Shown: piece by piece, positions 24,168 through 34,206 of the stretch
How positions within the stretch are numbered: the stretch's first letter is position 1
How the letters are laid out: each line of letters begins with the position of its first letter
NCBI RefSeq assembly: GCF_039544005.1
Contig: NZ_BAABKV010000001.1
Span: 2,294,001-2,358,000 of the forward strand
DNA: 64,000 nt
From: Kitasatospora paranensis
Lineage (GTDB): Bacteria > Actinomycetota > Actinomycetes > Streptomycetales > Streptomycetaceae
Direction of reading: 5' to 3'
Notes under the pieces: generated by a model
What the model saw: only the letters and a program-made list of their open reading frames with translations
Told to the model about the DNA's origin: nothing
Databases searched by the model: none
Translations under genes and position numbers: made by a program

Positions 24168-25114
24168 ATGATCGACACTCGCACCATCCGCAGCAAGGCG
24201 GCCCTGGCCGCCGCGGCCACCGTCCTGGCGGCGACCGCCACCGGGCTCGCCGCCCCCGCCCATGCCCACGCGGCCGTCGCCGCCACCCCCACCGGGTGCT
24301 CTTCGACAACACCAAGGCGGAGACCGCCGGGAACGCCGACTGGATCATCAGCACCAGCCAGCCCGACCCGCTCGCCCAGAACGCCAACCCCACCACCGAG
24401 AAGAGCTGGACGGGCGCACTCTCCGCCTGGGGCGTCGCCCTGCAGAAGACCGGCGCCTACAGCCTCAAGACGCTCCCCGCCGGCTCCACCATCACCTACG
24501 GCACCGGCGGCGCGCTCGACCTCGCCAACTTCGACACCTTCGTGCTCCCGGAGCCGAACGTCCGCCTCTCCACCGCCGAGAAGACCGCGGTGCTGAAGTT
24601 CGTGCAGAACGGCGGCGGCCTGTTCCTGATCTCCGACCACACCGCCAGCGACCGCAACAACGACGGCTGGGACTCCCCCAAGATCATCAACGATCTGCTG
24701 ACCAGCAACGGCGTGGACAACACCGATCCCTTCGGCTTCTCCGTCGACCTCCTCAACATCACCACCGACAACCCCCGGGCGATCGGCGACTCGACCAACC
24801 CGGTGCTGCACGGCAGCTTCGGCACCGTCAGCGGCTCGATCCTGCGCAACGGCACCACCTTCACCCTCAAGCCCGCCGACAACGCCGCCGTCAAGGGCCT
24901 GGTCTACCGGACGGGATACAGCGGCAACACCGGCGCCTTCTTCGTCACCAGCACCTTCGGCAGCGGCCGCGTCGCCATCTGGGGCGACAGCTCCACCATC
25001 GACGACGGCACCGGACAGAGCGGCAACACCCTCTACAACGGCTGGGACGACCCCGCCGGCACCGACGCCGCGCTCGCCCTCAACGCCACCGCCTGGCTCA
25101 GCAAGGCCTCCTGA
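24168..25114 (+). pseudogene. Secreted glutamine-amidotransferase-like protein, frameshifted near 24294-24296
   Basis: A signal peptide (MIDTRTIRSKAALAAAATVL, cleaved after AHA) opens the gene. The mature part follows in another frame: VLFDNTKAETAGNADWI, then DTFVLPEPN, LKFVQNGGGLFLISDH and FGSGRVAIWGDSS. This resembles class I glutamine-amidotransferase-like folds (ThuA/DUF4350 type) seen in secreted Streptomyces proteins of unknown function. Adding one G to the GGG at 24294-24296 joins signal and body and gives 315 residues. RBS GGAGG lies nine bases before ATG 24168. It diverges from the nickel transporter and is followed by a strong hairpin. Confidence 0.75.
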
Positions 25115-25119
25115 ACCCA

Positions 25120-25168
25120 GGCGTCCCTCCCGGTCCCGGCCGCAGAACGGCCGGGACCGAGGGACGCC
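25120..25168. terminator. Bidirectional terminator hairpin
   Basis: GGCGTCCCT...CGGTCCCGGCCG pairs with its complement over a CAGAA loop with a two-base bulge (about 21 base pairs). It separates convergent genes. Confidence 0.85.
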
Positions 25169-25183
25169 CGTCCGGCAGCCGGC

Positions 25184-25594
25184 TCAGCCGATCGGCTGGG
25201 TGAAGCGGAGGCGGTTGCCGAAGGTATCGCGCAGGCCGCAGTCGATGCCGTACGGACGGTCGGTGGGCTCCTCGGTGAACTCGACGCCCTTGGCCAGCAG
25301 CGTCTCGTACGTCTTGCGGCAGTCGTCCGTGGTGAGGATGAGCCAGCCGCCCATCGCGCCCTTGGTCACCAGCTCCCGGACCTGCGCGGCCGTCTCCTCG
25401 GACATCGCCGGACTGCCCGGCCTCTCCAGCAGGACCTGCCGCTCCGGGTGGCCCGGGACGCTGACGGCCAGCCAGCGCATGAAGCCCAGGTCGACGTCGG
25501 CGGCGACCTCCAGGCCCAGCTTGCCGACGTAGAAGTCGAGGGCCTCGTCCTGGTCGAGAACGTAGATCTGCGAGTGCGTGATGGCGTTGAACAT
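25184..25594 (-). CDS. VOC-superfamily (glyoxalase-like) protein
   Basis: A 136-residue protein of two beta-alpha-beta-beta-beta units. Motifs are HSQIYVLDQDEALDFYVGKLG, WLAVSVPGHPERQVLL, GGWLILTTDDC and YGIDCGLRDTFGNRLRF. The family covers glyoxalase I, dioxygenases and antibiotic-binding proteins. Candidate metal ligands are the first His and the late Glu/Asp positions, but the set is incomplete, so activity is uncertain. I prefer ATG 25594 over the GTG three codons upstream because family homology starts at MFNAITHSQ. The AraC gene lies behind it in the same direction (79-base gap), so they may be co-transcribed. Confidence 0.87.
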   Translation of the reverse strand: MFNAITHSQIYVLDQDEALDFYVGKLGLEVAADVDLGFMRWLAVSVPGHPERQVLLERPGSPAMSEETAAQVRELVTKGAMGGWLILTTDDCRKTYETLLAKGVEFTEEPTDRPYGIDCGLRDTFGNRLRFTQPIG

Positions 25595-25673
25595 GACGTT
25601 CACGCTACTCGGCGGCCCGGCCGAAAACTTCTCCGAAACTGCTCGGCCCGGGCGGCTGCGGTCGCCCCGGCGG

Positions 25674-26066
25674 TCAGCCGCCCGGCCGCGTCCACGCCAT
25701 CGTGAAGCAGGTCGGCACGCCCGTCGGCACCGCCTCCCTGCGGTACGTCCGCGGCGGGCGGCCGACGATGTCGCGGAACGTCCGGCTGAACGTCCCCGGG
25801 CTGCCGAAGCCGACCTCGAAGCAGATGTCCGTCACACTGCGGTCGGTCTCCCGCAGCAGGAACATCGCCCGCTCCACCCGGCGGCGCTGCAGGTACCGGT
25901 GCGGTGTCTCGCCGAAGGTGGCCCGGAAGGTCCGGCTGAAGTGCGCCGGCGAGACATGGGCGATCCGGGCCAGCGCCGGCACGTCCAGCGCCTGGGCGTA
26001 GGCGCGGTCCATCGCGTCCCGGGCCCGCAGCATCCGGCGGTTCGTCTCCTCGGCGGCACGGCTCAC
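25674..26066 (-). CDS. AraC-family regulator (DNA-binding domain only)
   Basis: A 130-residue protein consisting of an AraC/XylS double helix-turn-helix. The first HTH is ALARIAHVSPAHFSRTFRAT, the second VTDICFEVGFGSPGTFSRTF, ending in the family signature GRPPRTYRR. There is no ligand-binding domain, so the signal input is unclear; such short regulators often sit next to a VOC gene, as here. I chose GTG 26066 (MSRAAEETNRRM); upstream the frame continues into Arg/Pro-rich sequence with no family resemblance. It diverges from the CocE-like gene. Confidence 0.87.
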   Translation of the reverse strand: MSRAAEETNRRMLRARDAMDRAYAQALDVPALARIAHVSPAHFSRTFRATFGETPHRYLQRRRVERAMFLLRETDRSVTDICFEVGFGSPGTFSRTFRDIVGRPPRTYRREAVPTGVPTCFTMAWTRPGG

Positions 26067-26173
26067 CCCGCCATCACACCACGGGCCCGGGCAGCCCCCG
26101 GCCGCCCGGTGGAAATGGCGGGCGGCGGCGCCCATCCTGGTGGGGTCAGGCCCACCACCCCCGGGGAGCGCCC

Positions 26174-28127
26174 ATGCCGCAGACCGCCTCCCAGCCGTAC
26201 CGGACCACCCGCACGGACGTCCGGATCCCGATGCCGGACGGCACCCTGCTCGCCGCCCGGCTCTGGCGGCCGGTGACCGACGGTCCGGTGCCCGCGCTGC
26301 TGGAGTACCAGGCCGGCGGGATCGGCGACACCACCGAGGCCCGGGACGCCCAGCGCCACCCCTGGTACGCCGGGCACGGCTACGCGTCGCTGCGGGTGGA
26401 CTCCCGCGGGCACGGCTGCTCACCGGGCCCGCCCACCGACCCGGCCTCCGACGCCGGGCTCGCCGACGCCGTCGCCGTCCTCGGCTGGCTGGCCGGCCGG
26501 CCCTGGTGCACCGGCCGGATCGGCGCCTTCGGACTCGGCCGGGGCGGCACCGCCGCGCTCGCCCTGGCCGCCCTGGCCCCCGAGCCGCTGGCGGCGGTGG
26601 TCGCCGTCTGCGCCGACGACGACCGCCACGCCGTACCGCGGACGGCCGGGGGCGCCCCGCTCGCCGCGGCGGCGCACCGGGCGGCGGCCGCATCCCTCGC
26701 CGCCGCCTGCCGCCCGCCGGATCCGCAGCGCGCCGGGGACGACTGGCGGCGCCTGTGGCTGGAGCGCCTCGCCGCCCTGGACCCGTCCGGCGACGGGTCG
26801 CCGGACGCCCCCGGGACACCCGGCCCCGTCCGGCGGGAGCGCATCCGGGCGGCCGTCCTGGCCGTCGGCGGCTGGGCGGACCCGTACCCGGAGACGGTGC
26901 TGCGGCTCGTCCGGGAGATGACCGCACCCGTGCGCGGGATCATCGGCCCGTGGCCGCACGAGTACCCCGACCAGGGCCGGCCGCCCGGCCCCGCGATCGG
27001 CTTCCTGCAGGAGACCCTGCGCTGGTGGGACCACTGGCTGCGGGACGTGGACACCGGCGTCCTCAAGGAGCCCGCGCTGCGGACGTGGATGAACGAGTCG
27101 GTGCCGCCCGCGACCGCCTACGCCAACCGGCCCGGCCGCTGGATCGGCGACGACGGCTGGCCCTCGCCGGACGTCCGCGACATCCGGTACGGCCTGGACG
27201 ACGCGCTGCGCACCGCGGGGACGCCGTCGGGCGAACGGTACGTGCCCGTCCGCTCGCCGCAGCACACCGGGATCGACGGCGGGTCGGTGCGGCCGGCCGG
27301 CCGGGCCGCCGACCTGCCGCCCGACCAGCGCGCGGAGGACGGGCGCTCGGTCTGCTTCGACTCGGCGCCGCTGCCGGAGCCGACCGAGGTCCTGGGCGCC
27401 GCGTCGCTGCGGCTGCACGTGCGGGAGGGTGCGGCCGGGGCAGGTGGCGGCGCGCCTGTGCGACGTGGCACCGGACGGCACCTCGACGCTGGTCAGCCGC
27501 GGCGCGGCGGCCGTCACGGCGGCGGGCGACCTGGCGTTCCCGCTGGCGGCCGTGGCGCACGCCTTCCCGGCGGGGCACCGGATCCGGCTGGCGCTGTCGT
27601 CGGCGTACTGGCCGTGGCTGTGGCCGTCGGCGGACCGGGCGGGCTTCGAACTCGACCCCGGCGCCTCGGTGCTGACCCTGCCGGTGCGGCACCTGGCGGC
27701 GGACGCGGGCAGCGGGCCGATCCTCTTCGATCCGCCCGAGCGCGCCGGTGCGCCGGCGGCCGGCCGGGCCGAGCCGCTCACCGCCCGGCCGGAGCGGACG
27801 GTGGTGCACGACGTGGCGGCCGGCGAGTGGCGGCTGGAGGTCGCGGTCGGCGACGGGCCGCTGCTGCACGCCGACGGGCTGGTGGCCGAGGAGCACGTCC
27901 TGGAGGGCTACCGGATCCGCTCGGACGACCCGCTCTCCGCGGTCGCCCGCACGGACCGGACACTGCGGCTGGAACGGACGGACATCGGCTGGGACGTCAC
28001 CGTCCAGATCCGCTCGGAGTGCCGGGCCCAGGGGCCGCACCTGGTGCTGCACGACCACGTCCGGGCGTTGGAGGGCGGCGCGGTGGTCTTCGAGCGGGAC
28101 TGGCGGCGCAGGCTGCCCGGGCCCTGA
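26174..28127 (+). pseudogene. CocE/NonD-like hydrolase with lost nucleophile, frameshifted near 27430
   Basis: It resembles CocE/NonD or X-Pro-dipeptidyl-peptidase proteins: GTLLAARLWRP, RHPWYAGHGYASLRVDSRGHG, LAWLAGRPWCTGRIG-like region, HWLRDVDTGV, and a C-terminal jelly-roll (VAARLCDVAPDGTSTLVSRG, PVRHLAADAGSGP). The elbow normally reads GISWGG or GKSWGG; here it is FGLGRGG (residues about 119-125), so the nucleophilic Ser is Gly. The frame shifts by +1 near 27430, between LRLHVR and RPGQVAARLC. This is the only shift not explained by one missing base. It corrects to about 650 residues. It may be a true pseudogene or a non-catalytic relative. Confidence 0.75.
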
Positions 28128-28150
28128 GACGCCCCGGCCCCGGAACGGGG

Positions 28151-28179
28151 TGAGGGCCCGACCGCCGTCGGGCCCCTCA
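28151..28179. terminator. Terminator hairpin between convergent genes
   Basis: TGAGG-GCCCGAC pairs with GTCGGGC-CCCTCA over a CGCC loop with one bulged base. Confidence 0.75.
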
Positions 28180-28220
28180 CTGTCACTGCCGTGGTGATGT
28201 CGCGGTGCCGCGTTCCCGTC

Positions 28221-29561
28221 TCAGCGGGCGCGGTGGGCGCGGATCAGCTCCGCGTACCGCTCACCGCTCGCCTTCAGGGTGCGCTTCTGGGTGTCGTAGT
28301 CGACGTGGATCAGACCGAACCGCTTGTCGTAGCCGTACGCCCACTCGAAGTTGTCCAGCAGCGACCAGGCGAAGTAGCCGGCCAGCGGGGCGCCCTTGGC
28401 GACCGCGCGGGCGCAGGCGGCCAGGTGGCCCTCCAGGTAGGCGGTGCGCTCCGGGTCCTCGATCCGGCCGTCGGCCGTCACGACGTCCTGGTACGCCGAC
28501 CCGTTCTCGGTGATGAAGATCTTCCGGACGCCGTACTCCTCGGTGAGGCGCATCAGCAGCTGGTGGATGCCCTCCGCGTCGACCTCCCAGCCCATCGCGG
28601 TGTGCTCGGCGTTGGGGCCGGGCGTCTGGCGGAAGAACGGCGCCGCACCGGTCGGGTCGTCGGCGACGAACTGGCGGAAGTAGTAGTTGAGTCCCATCCA
28701 GTCCAGCGGGGCCGAGATCAGCTCCATGTCGCCGTCCTGCACCGGCAGTTCGACGCCGTAGAGCTTGACCATGTCCTCCGGGTAGCCCCTACCGAGGACG
28801 GGATCGAGCCACCAGCGGTTGATGTGGCCGTCGGCGCGGACGGCGGCGAGGCGGTCGGCCTCGCTGTCGGACGCCGGGATGATCGGGCTGAGGTTGTTGA
28901 CGATGCCGACCTGCGCGTCCGGGATGGCCGCGCGCAGCGCCTGCACGGCCAGGCCGTGGCCCAGGTGCAGGTGGTACGAGGTGCGGACGGCGGCCCGGAG
29001 GTCCGTCCAGCCCGGCGCCATCTTGCCTTCGAGGTGGCCGATCCAGGAGGAGCAGAGCGGCTCGTTCAGGGTGGCCCAGTGGGTCACCCGGTCGCCGAGG
29101 CGGTCGGCGACGACGGCCGCGTACTCGCCGAACCGCTCGGCGGTGGAGCGCTCGGGCCAGCCGCCGCGGTCCTGCTGGGCCTGCGGGAGGTCCCAGTGGT
29201 ACAGGGTGCCGTGCGGCGTGATGCCGGCCTCCAGCAGGCCGTCCACCAGGCGGTCGTAGAAGGCGAGGCCCTCGGCGTTGACGCGGCCGTCGGCCTGCGG
29301 CACGACCCGCGGCCAGGCGACCGAGAAGCGGTAGGCGCCCAGGCCGATCCGCTTCATGAGGTCGGTGTCCTCGGCGTAGCGGTGGTAGTGGTCGCAGGCG
29401 GTGTCGCCGTGGTCGTCGTTGTCGATCGCCCCGGGGGTGTGGGAGAAGGTGTCCCAGATGGAGGGCGCGCGGCCGTCCTCGTCCACGGCACCCTCGATCT
29501 GGTACGCGGAGGTCGCCGCGCCCCAGACGAAGTCGTCCGGGAGAGCATTGAGGTCGTTCAC
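28221..29561 (-). CDS. GH1 beta-glucosidase
   Basis: About 446 residues, normal for bacterial GH1. It opens [17 protein letters not shown], the N-terminal family signature. The acid/base Glu is in [11 protein letters not shown] and the nucleophile Glu in [10 protein letters not shown]. The C-terminal [18 protein letters not shown] completes the aglycone site. With no signal peptide it should hydrolyse imported cellobiose-type beta-glucosides in the cytoplasm. I prefer GTG 29561 because AAAGG lies upstream at good spacing; GTG 29585 is possible and would overlap the permease stop as GTGA. It closes the ABC operon, the order seen in cebEFG-bglC. Confidence 0.93.
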   Translation of the reverse strand: MNDLNALPDDFVWGAATSAYQIEGAVDEDGRAPSIWDTFSHTPGAIDNDDHGDTACDHYHRYAEDTDLMKRIGLGAYRFSVAWPRVVPQADGRVNAEGLAFYDRLVDGLLEAGITPHGTLYHWDLPQAQQDRGGWPERSTAERFGEYAAVVADRLGDRVTHWATLNEPLCSSWIGHLEGKMAPGWTDLRAAVRTSYHLHLGHGLAVQALRAAIPDAQVGIVNNLSPIIPASDSEADRLAAVRADGHINRWWLDPVLGRGYPEDMVKLYGVELPVQDGDMELISAPLDWMGLNYYFRQFVADDPTGAAPFFRQTPGPNAEHTAMGWEVDAEGIHQLLMRLTEEYGVRKIFITENGSAYQDVVTADGRIEDPERTAYLEGHLAACARAVAKGAPLAGYFAWSLLDNFEWAYGYDKRFGLIHVDYDTQKRTLKASGERYAELIRAHRAR

Positions 29562-29581
29562 AACTGGCCTTTCAATCAGGG

Positions 29582-30424
29582 TCACTTGACGGCGCCGGCG
29601 GTCAGACCGGCGACGAGGTAGCGCTGCAGGAGGAGGAAGCCGGCGACCACGGGGACACTGACCACCAGCGAGGCGGCCATCACCTGGTTCCAGTACACGT
29701 CGTTGAGCGTGGCGTAGCCCTGGAGGCCGACGGCGAGGGTGCGGGTCTCGTCGTTGGTCATGACCGAGGCGAACAGGACCTCGCCCCAGGCGGTCATGAA
29801 GGCGTACACCGCGACGGCGATGATGCCGGGGACGGCGGCCGGGATGATGATCCGGATCAGGGCCTTGACCGGGCCGCAGCCGTCGACCAGGGCGGCCTCG
29901 TCGAGGTCGCGCGGGATGGAGTCGAAGTAGCCGACCAGCATCCAGATCGAGAACGGCAGCGAGAAGGTCAGGTAGGTGAGGATCAGGCCGCCCCGGCTGC
30001 CGTAGAGCGCGACGCCGGTCGAGTTGCCGATGTTGACGAAGATGAGGAACAGCGGCAGCAGGAACAGGATGCCGGGGAACATCTGGGTCGACAGCACGGT
30101 GATGGTGAACAGCCTGCGGCCGCGGAAGCGGTAGCGGCTCACCGCGTACGCCGCCAGGATCGCGATCAGCACCGAGAAGAAGGTCGCGCCGCCCGCCACG
30201 ATCAGCGAGTTGACGAAGTACCTGCCGAGCGGGATGGTCTTCCAGATGTCGAAGTAGGGGCGGATCGTCAGCGTGCTGGGGATCCAGCGGAACGGACCCT
30301 GCACGTCCTGGAGCGGCTTCAGCGAGGAGCTGACCATCACGCCGACCGGGACGAGGACGAAGACCGCGAGAACGAAGAGGAAGATCCTCCGGAACCAGCG
30401 GAAGGACGCGGGCGGGTTAATCAT
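29582..30424 (-). CDS. Carbohydrate ABC transporter permease (MalG type)
   Basis: A 280-residue permease with six helices and the EAA loop [20 protein letters not shown] followed by IIPAAVPG. The C-terminus ends GLTAGAVK, typical of MalG-type subunits. The start ATG overlaps the upstream permease stop as ATGATTAA, so translation is coupled. It forms the membrane pore with the preceding MalF-type subunit and has no ATPase gene in the operon. Confidence 0.93.
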   Translation of the reverse strand: MINPPASFRWFRRIFLFVLAVFVLVPVGVMVSSSLKPLQDVQGPFRWIPSTLTIRPYFDIWKTIPLGRYFVNSLIVAGGATFFSVLIAILAAYAVSRYRFRGRRLFTITVLSTQMFPGILFLLPLFLIFVNIGNSTGVALYGSRGGLILTYLTFSLPFSIWMLVGYFDSIPRDLDEAALVDGCGPVKALIRIIIPAAVPGIIAVAVYAFMTAWGEVLFASVMTNDETRTLAVGLQGYATLNDVYWNQVMAASLVVSVPVVAGFLLLQRYLVAGLTAGAVK

Positions 30425-31330
30425 CGGCGCCCCTCCGACGCGAGGTGATGAAGAGGTAGACCGACGTCACCAGCAGCAGGAACAGCAGCAGCAGGACGGA
30501 CATGGCCGAGCCGGTGCCGAAGTTCCAGGTGACGAAGGAGGACTGGTAGATGTGGATGGAGATGAGGTCCGCGGCCTCCGGCGCCGACTTGCCGAACAGC
30601 ACGTACGGCGTGTTGAAGTCGTTGAACGTCCAGAGGAAGAGGACCAGGATCAGCACCAGGTTGACCGGGCGCAGCGAGGGCAGGGTGATCCGGCGGATCT
30701 GCTGCCACACGCCGGCCCCGTCCATGGCCGCGGCCTCGTACAGCTCACGGGGGATGTTCTGGAGCCCGGCGGTCAGGGTCAGGAAGGCGAACGGCCAGGA
30801 GCGCCAGACCGAGACGGTGACCAGGGCGGTGAAGCTGTTGTCGCCGATGAGCCAGAACGGCTTGTCGGAAGTGAGGTGGAGCTGGTCGTGGAGGACGTGG
30901 TTGACCAGCCCGGTGTCCCGCTGGAACATGAACGACCAGGTGATCACGGCCGCGTACACCGGGAGGGCGTAGGGGAGCAGGAAGGCTGCGCGGAGCAGCC
31001 CCTGCCGCGGAAGGCGTCCTGCATCATGATCGACGCCGTCGTGCCCACCAGCCAGGAGAGGCCGACGGCGAGGATCGTGAAGGAGCAGGTCACCCAGAAC
31101 GAGTTGAGCAGCGACTGGCCGACGGGGGCGTTGAAGTCCACCGCCATGCGGTAGTTCCCGAGGCCAGTCCACGGAGCGGACGACCAGTCCCGGATGTAGA
31201 ACTGGGTGAGCTGTTTGAAGCTCATCACGATGCCGACCACCATCGGGACCAGGTGGATCAGCAGCTCCAGGGCGAGCGCCGGGAGCAGGAGCAGGTAGGG
31301 CAGGCCGATTCGGCGCAGTCGCTGTCGCAC
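30417..31330 (-). pseudogene. Sugar ABC transporter permease (MalF type), frameshifted near 30999-31002
   Basis: The N-terminal part (GLPYLLLLPALALELLIHLVP to QDAFRGRG) and C-terminal part (LLRAAFLLPYALPVYAAVIT onward) of a MalF-type permease lie in two frames. On the coding strand the junction is AGGGGCTG; one added G gives RGRGLLRAAFLLP and 304 residues with six helices and the docking loop YEAAAMDGAGVWQQIRRITLP. Both flanking genes are intact, and the operon would be useless without this subunit, so sequence error is likely. GTG 31330 starts one base after the binding-protein stop. Confidence 0.88.
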
Positions 31331-31331
31331 G

Positions 31332-32648
31332 TCAGTTGGCCGGCATCTGCTGCTGGGCCTTGGTCAGCTCAGCCTTCACGGAGTCGTCGGTGATCGGCTT
31401 GCCCGCGGCGGCCGAGGCGAACAGGTTCTTGACCGCGGTGCCGACGAGGGTCTCGAACTGGCTCTCGTTGGCGACCTGCGGGAGCGGCTGGGCGCTGGTG
31501 CCGAGGACCTTGGTGAGGGCCTCCAGCTCCGGGGTGGCGAAGGCGGCGTCGCCCTGCGCGTCGGTGACCGGCGGGATGGAGCCGTAGGTCTTGTTGAGCT
31601 GGATCTGCTCGTCCTTGCCGGTCATGAACTTGACGAAGTTCAGGGCGCCGTCGAGGTTCTTGCTGTTCTTGAAGACGGCGAGGTTGATGCCGGCGACCAT
31701 GGAGCTGGTGGCCTGGGCACCGGAGGCGCCGGCCGGGATCGGGACGGGCGCGACGCCGTAGTCGTCGGGGTTCATCCCGTGCGACTTGAGGTTGGCGCCG
31801 GCGGCCTGCCACATCAGCATGGCGGCCTTGCCGGTGGCGAAGTCGGTGACGGACTGGTTGTTGGCGTACTCGGCGTTGCCGGCGGCCGCGATCTTGTCCT
31901 TGGCGATGAAGTCGACGTACTGCTTGACCGCGGCGACGGCCGCGGGGCTGTCGAAGGTGGGCTTGCCCGAGGCGTCGAAGAAGTCGGCGCCGTGCTGCTT
32001 GGCGAGGGTGAACGCGTGGTGCACGTTCTCGGAGCCGTTGCCGCCCTCGACGGCGAGGCCGTACTTGCCGTCCTTGGTGAGCTTCTGGCCGTCGGCGACC
32101 AGCTCGTCCCAGGTCGCCGGCGGGCGCTGGATGCCGGCGGCCTGGAAGAGCTTCTTGTTGTAGTAGAGGCCGTAGGCCATCGAGTACAGCGGGACGGCGG
32201 CCGGGTCCTTGCCGGCGGCGCCGGCCGAGGCGAGGGTGGCGGGCAGGAAGCGGTCCTTGCCGCCGATCTTGCCGAAGGTGGCGTCGTCGAAGGGCAGCAG
32301 CGCGCCGGTGGCCTGCAGCGAGGCGGACCAGGTGTTGCCGATGTTGAGGACGTCGGGGCCCTGGCCGGAGGTGGTGGCGGCCAGGATGCGGTTCAGCAGG
32401 TCGGACCACGGGATGACCTCGAGCTTGACCTTGATGCCGGTCTGCTGCTCGAACTTTCTGAGCTCGGGCTCCAGGGTCGCCTTGTCCGCCTCGACGCTCG
32501 GGCCCTGGTTGCTGGCCCAGTAGGTGAGCGTCTTGGGGCTGCTGTTGTCGCCGGAGCCGGAAGAGCCGGAGCCGCCGCCGCAGGCGGTGGCGGTGAGTGC
32601 AAGGGTGGCGACGACGGCGGTCGCAGCAGCCAGACGGTTGATACGCAT
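31332..32648 (-). CDS. Extracellular sugar-binding lipoprotein (family 1)
   Basis: About 438 residues. A short signal peptide ends in the lipobox LTATAC, followed by a Gly/Ser-rich linker. The mature protein has the family-1 binding-protein layout: TLTYWASNQGPS, LNRILAATTSGQGPDVLNIGNTW and KAAMLMWQAAG. It captures a sugar outside the membrane for the two permeases downstream. ATG 32648 is nine bases after GAGAGG; the ATG two codons upstream sits too close to that site. A near-consensus promoter (TTGACG-N17-TTAAAT) lies 78 bases upstream. It diverges from the ROK regulator. Confidence 0.92.
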   Translation of the reverse strand: MRINRLAAATAVVATLALTATACGGGSGSSGSGDNSSPKTLTYWASNQGPSVEADKATLEPELRKFEQQTGIKVKLEVIPWSDLLNRILAATTSGQGPDVLNIGNTWSASLQATGALLPFDDATFGKIGGKDRFLPATLASAGAAGKDPAAVPLYSMAYGLYYNKKLFQAAGIQRPPATWDELVADGQKLTKDGKYGLAVEGGNGSENVHHAFTLAKQHGADFFDASGKPTFDSPAAVAAVKQYVDFIAKDKIAAAGNAEYANNQSVTDFATGKAAMLMWQAAGANLKSHGMNPDDYGVAPVPIPAGASGAQATSSMVAGINLAVFKNSKNLDGALNFVKFMTGKDEQIQLNKTYGSIPPVTDAQGDAAFATPELEALTKVLGTSAQPLPQVANESQFETLVGTAVKNLFASAAAGKPITDDSVKAELTKAQQQMPAN

Positions 32649-32725
32649 GACCATGCCCCTCTCGGGCGGGTGTATGGCGTGGTGGGGGTTGAAGCGGGCC
32701 GATGAGTGGCTTACTTCAGGGCGTG

Positions 32726-32754
32726 ATTTAACGTGTGAGAAAAGCTGGCGTCAA
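32726..32754 (-). promoter_or_regulatory. Promoter of the binding protein-permease-GH1 operon
   Basis: On the minus strand TTGACG (32749-32754) and TTAAAT (32726-32731) are separated by exactly 17 bases, one of the best sigma-70-type promoters in the window. The A/T-rich spacer region, TTTAAC-GTGT-GAGAAA, is a weak inverted repeat and the natural place for ROK repressor binding. Confidence 0.7.
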
Positions 32755-32795
32755 GAGGATGTGCAGCGATAGATTCACTGCAGGAGGGAGTACCG

Positions 32796-34040
32796 ATGGC
32801 AGAGCGAGGCAAGCAGACGGTCCGCGACCTGCGGCGCAACAGCAGATCGACCCTTTTGCAACGGTTGTATTTCGAAGGACCGCTCAGCAGGCAGGAGTTG
32901 GGCCGGATCACCGGTCTGAGCGCCGGATCGGTCAGCAACGTGGTGGGCGAACTGCTCGCGGACGGGCTGGTCGAGGAGTGCGGATCGGTCGAATCGGACG
33001 GCGGCCGGCCGCGGATCCTGCTCAGGGTGCCGCCCGGCCGGGCCCACCTGGTCGGCGTGGACGTCGGCGAGACACAGGTCAGGGTCGCGCTCTTCGACCT
33101 CGGCCTGACCGAACTCGCCGCCAGCGACCACCCGTTGTCGGACAGCGGCCACGACGTGGACCACGTGGTGGAGCTGATCCGCACCGGGCTGACCGACGTG
33201 CTGGCCGCCTCCGGCACCGACCCGGCGACGGTGCTCGGCGTGGGCGTGGGCGTGCCCGGCATCGTCGAACAGGGCGACCCGGCCGAGCACGGGCTCGGCA
33301 TCGTGGTGCACAGCCAGACCGTCGACTGGGACGCCGTCCCGCTGGGCCGCCTGCTGCGGGCCGGCACCGACCTGCCGCTCTACGTCGACAACGGCGCCAA
33401 GACGCTCGGCCAGGCCGAGATGTGGTTCGGCGCGGGCCGCGGCGCCCGGCACGCGGTGGTCGCCCTGTTCGGCTCCGGCGTGGGCGCCTGCGTGATCGCC
33501 GACGGCGCCCGCTTCCGCGGCGCCACCAGCAGCGCGGGCGAGTGGGGCCACACCAAGGTGCACGTCGGCGGCCGGCTGTGCCGGTGCGGCTCACGCGGCT
33601 GCCTGGAGGCCTACGTGGGCGCGGAGGCCCTGGTCGAACGCTGGGGACGGGCCCCCGAGGGCTCCAGCGAGAAGGCCGGGCTGGCCGCCCTGCTGGCCGC
33701 CGCCGAGGCGGGCGAGAGCGACGCCGTCGAACTGCTCACCGAGGCCGCCGAGTACTTCGGCGCGGCGATCGCCGACCTGATCAACCTGTTCAATCCCGAA
33801 CGGATCGTGATCGGCGGCTGGGCCGGCCTGATGCTCGGCCCGCGGCTGCTGCCCGACATCCGGTCCGCCGCCACCTCGTACGCGCTGCGCTTCCCCCGGG
33901 CGCAGACCTCGATCGAGCTCGGGCGGCTCGGGCCGGACGCGGTCACCGTCGGCGCGGCGACGCTCCCGCTGTGGCACTTCCTCGAATCCGGCGGCGATCT
34001 TCCGCAGCGCCTGGCGGCCCCCACCGCACTCCTGCGCTGA
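32796..34040 (+). CDS. ROK-family transcriptional repressor
   Basis: A 414-residue NagC/XylR-type regulator. An N-terminal winged helix (SRQELGRITGLSAGSVSNVVGEL) precedes a ROK sugar-kinase-like domain with the phosphate loop VGVDVGETQVRVALF, the sugar motif EWGHTKVH, and the zinc-binding CRCGSRGCLEAYVG. It should bind a sugar ligand and release DNA. Its divergent position over a 141-base gap makes the ABC-GH1 operon its likely target. RBS AGGAGGGAG sets ATG 32796. In other streptomycetes such a beta-glucoside operon is usually controlled by the LacI-family CebR instead. Confidence 0.93.
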   Translation: MAERGKQTVRDLRRNSRSTLLQRLYFEGPLSRQELGRITGLSAGSVSNVVGELLADGLVEECGSVESDGGRPRILLRVPPGRAHLVGVDVGETQVRVALFDLGLTELAASDHPLSDSGHDVDHVVELIRTGLTDVLAASGTDPATVLGVGVGVPGIVEQGDPAEHGLGIVVHSQTVDWDAVPLGRLLRAGTDLPLYVDNGAKTLGQAEMWFGAGRGARHAVVALFGSGVGACVIADGARFRGATSSAGEWGHTKVHVGGRLCRCGSRGCLEAYVGAEALVERWGRAPEGSSEKAGLAALLAAAEAGESDAVELLTEAAEYFGAAIADLINLFNPERIVIGGWAGLMLGPRLLPDIRSAATSYALRFPRAQTSIELGRLGPDAVTVGAATLPLWHFLESGGDLPQRLAAPTALLR

Positions 34041-34069
34041 CCCTGCATCACCCCGTACGACCTGCGGAA

Positions 34070-34099
34070 ACCCGCCCGCCACCGGCCCTGGCGGCGGGT
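34070..34099. terminator. Hairpin after the ROK gene
   Basis: ACCCGCC...GCCA pairs with TGGC-GGCGGGT over a 7-base loop with one bulge, 30 bases after the ROK stop. Confidence 0.65.
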
Positions 34100-34154
34100 C
34101 AACCAGAGCCCAGGGCAAGCCGGTTGATCCGTACCGGAACTCCGGTCGCAGGAC

Positions 34155-34206
34155 TTGACACCCACGATCGGAGCCCCCGAGACTCCTGCCGGGGGAGCGC
34201 TCTCCC
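34155..34206 (+). promoter_or_regulatory. Promoter with a CebR-like operator ahead of the secreted glycanase
   Basis: TTGACA at 34155-34160 is a perfect -35. About 30 bases downstream GGGAGCGCTCTCCC (34193-34206) has the GAGCGCTC core and GGG/CCC ends of the CebR box TGGGAGCGCTCCCA, with one extra base in one arm. It would overlap the transcription start. The gap 34041-34356 holds no gene. Confidence 0.55.
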
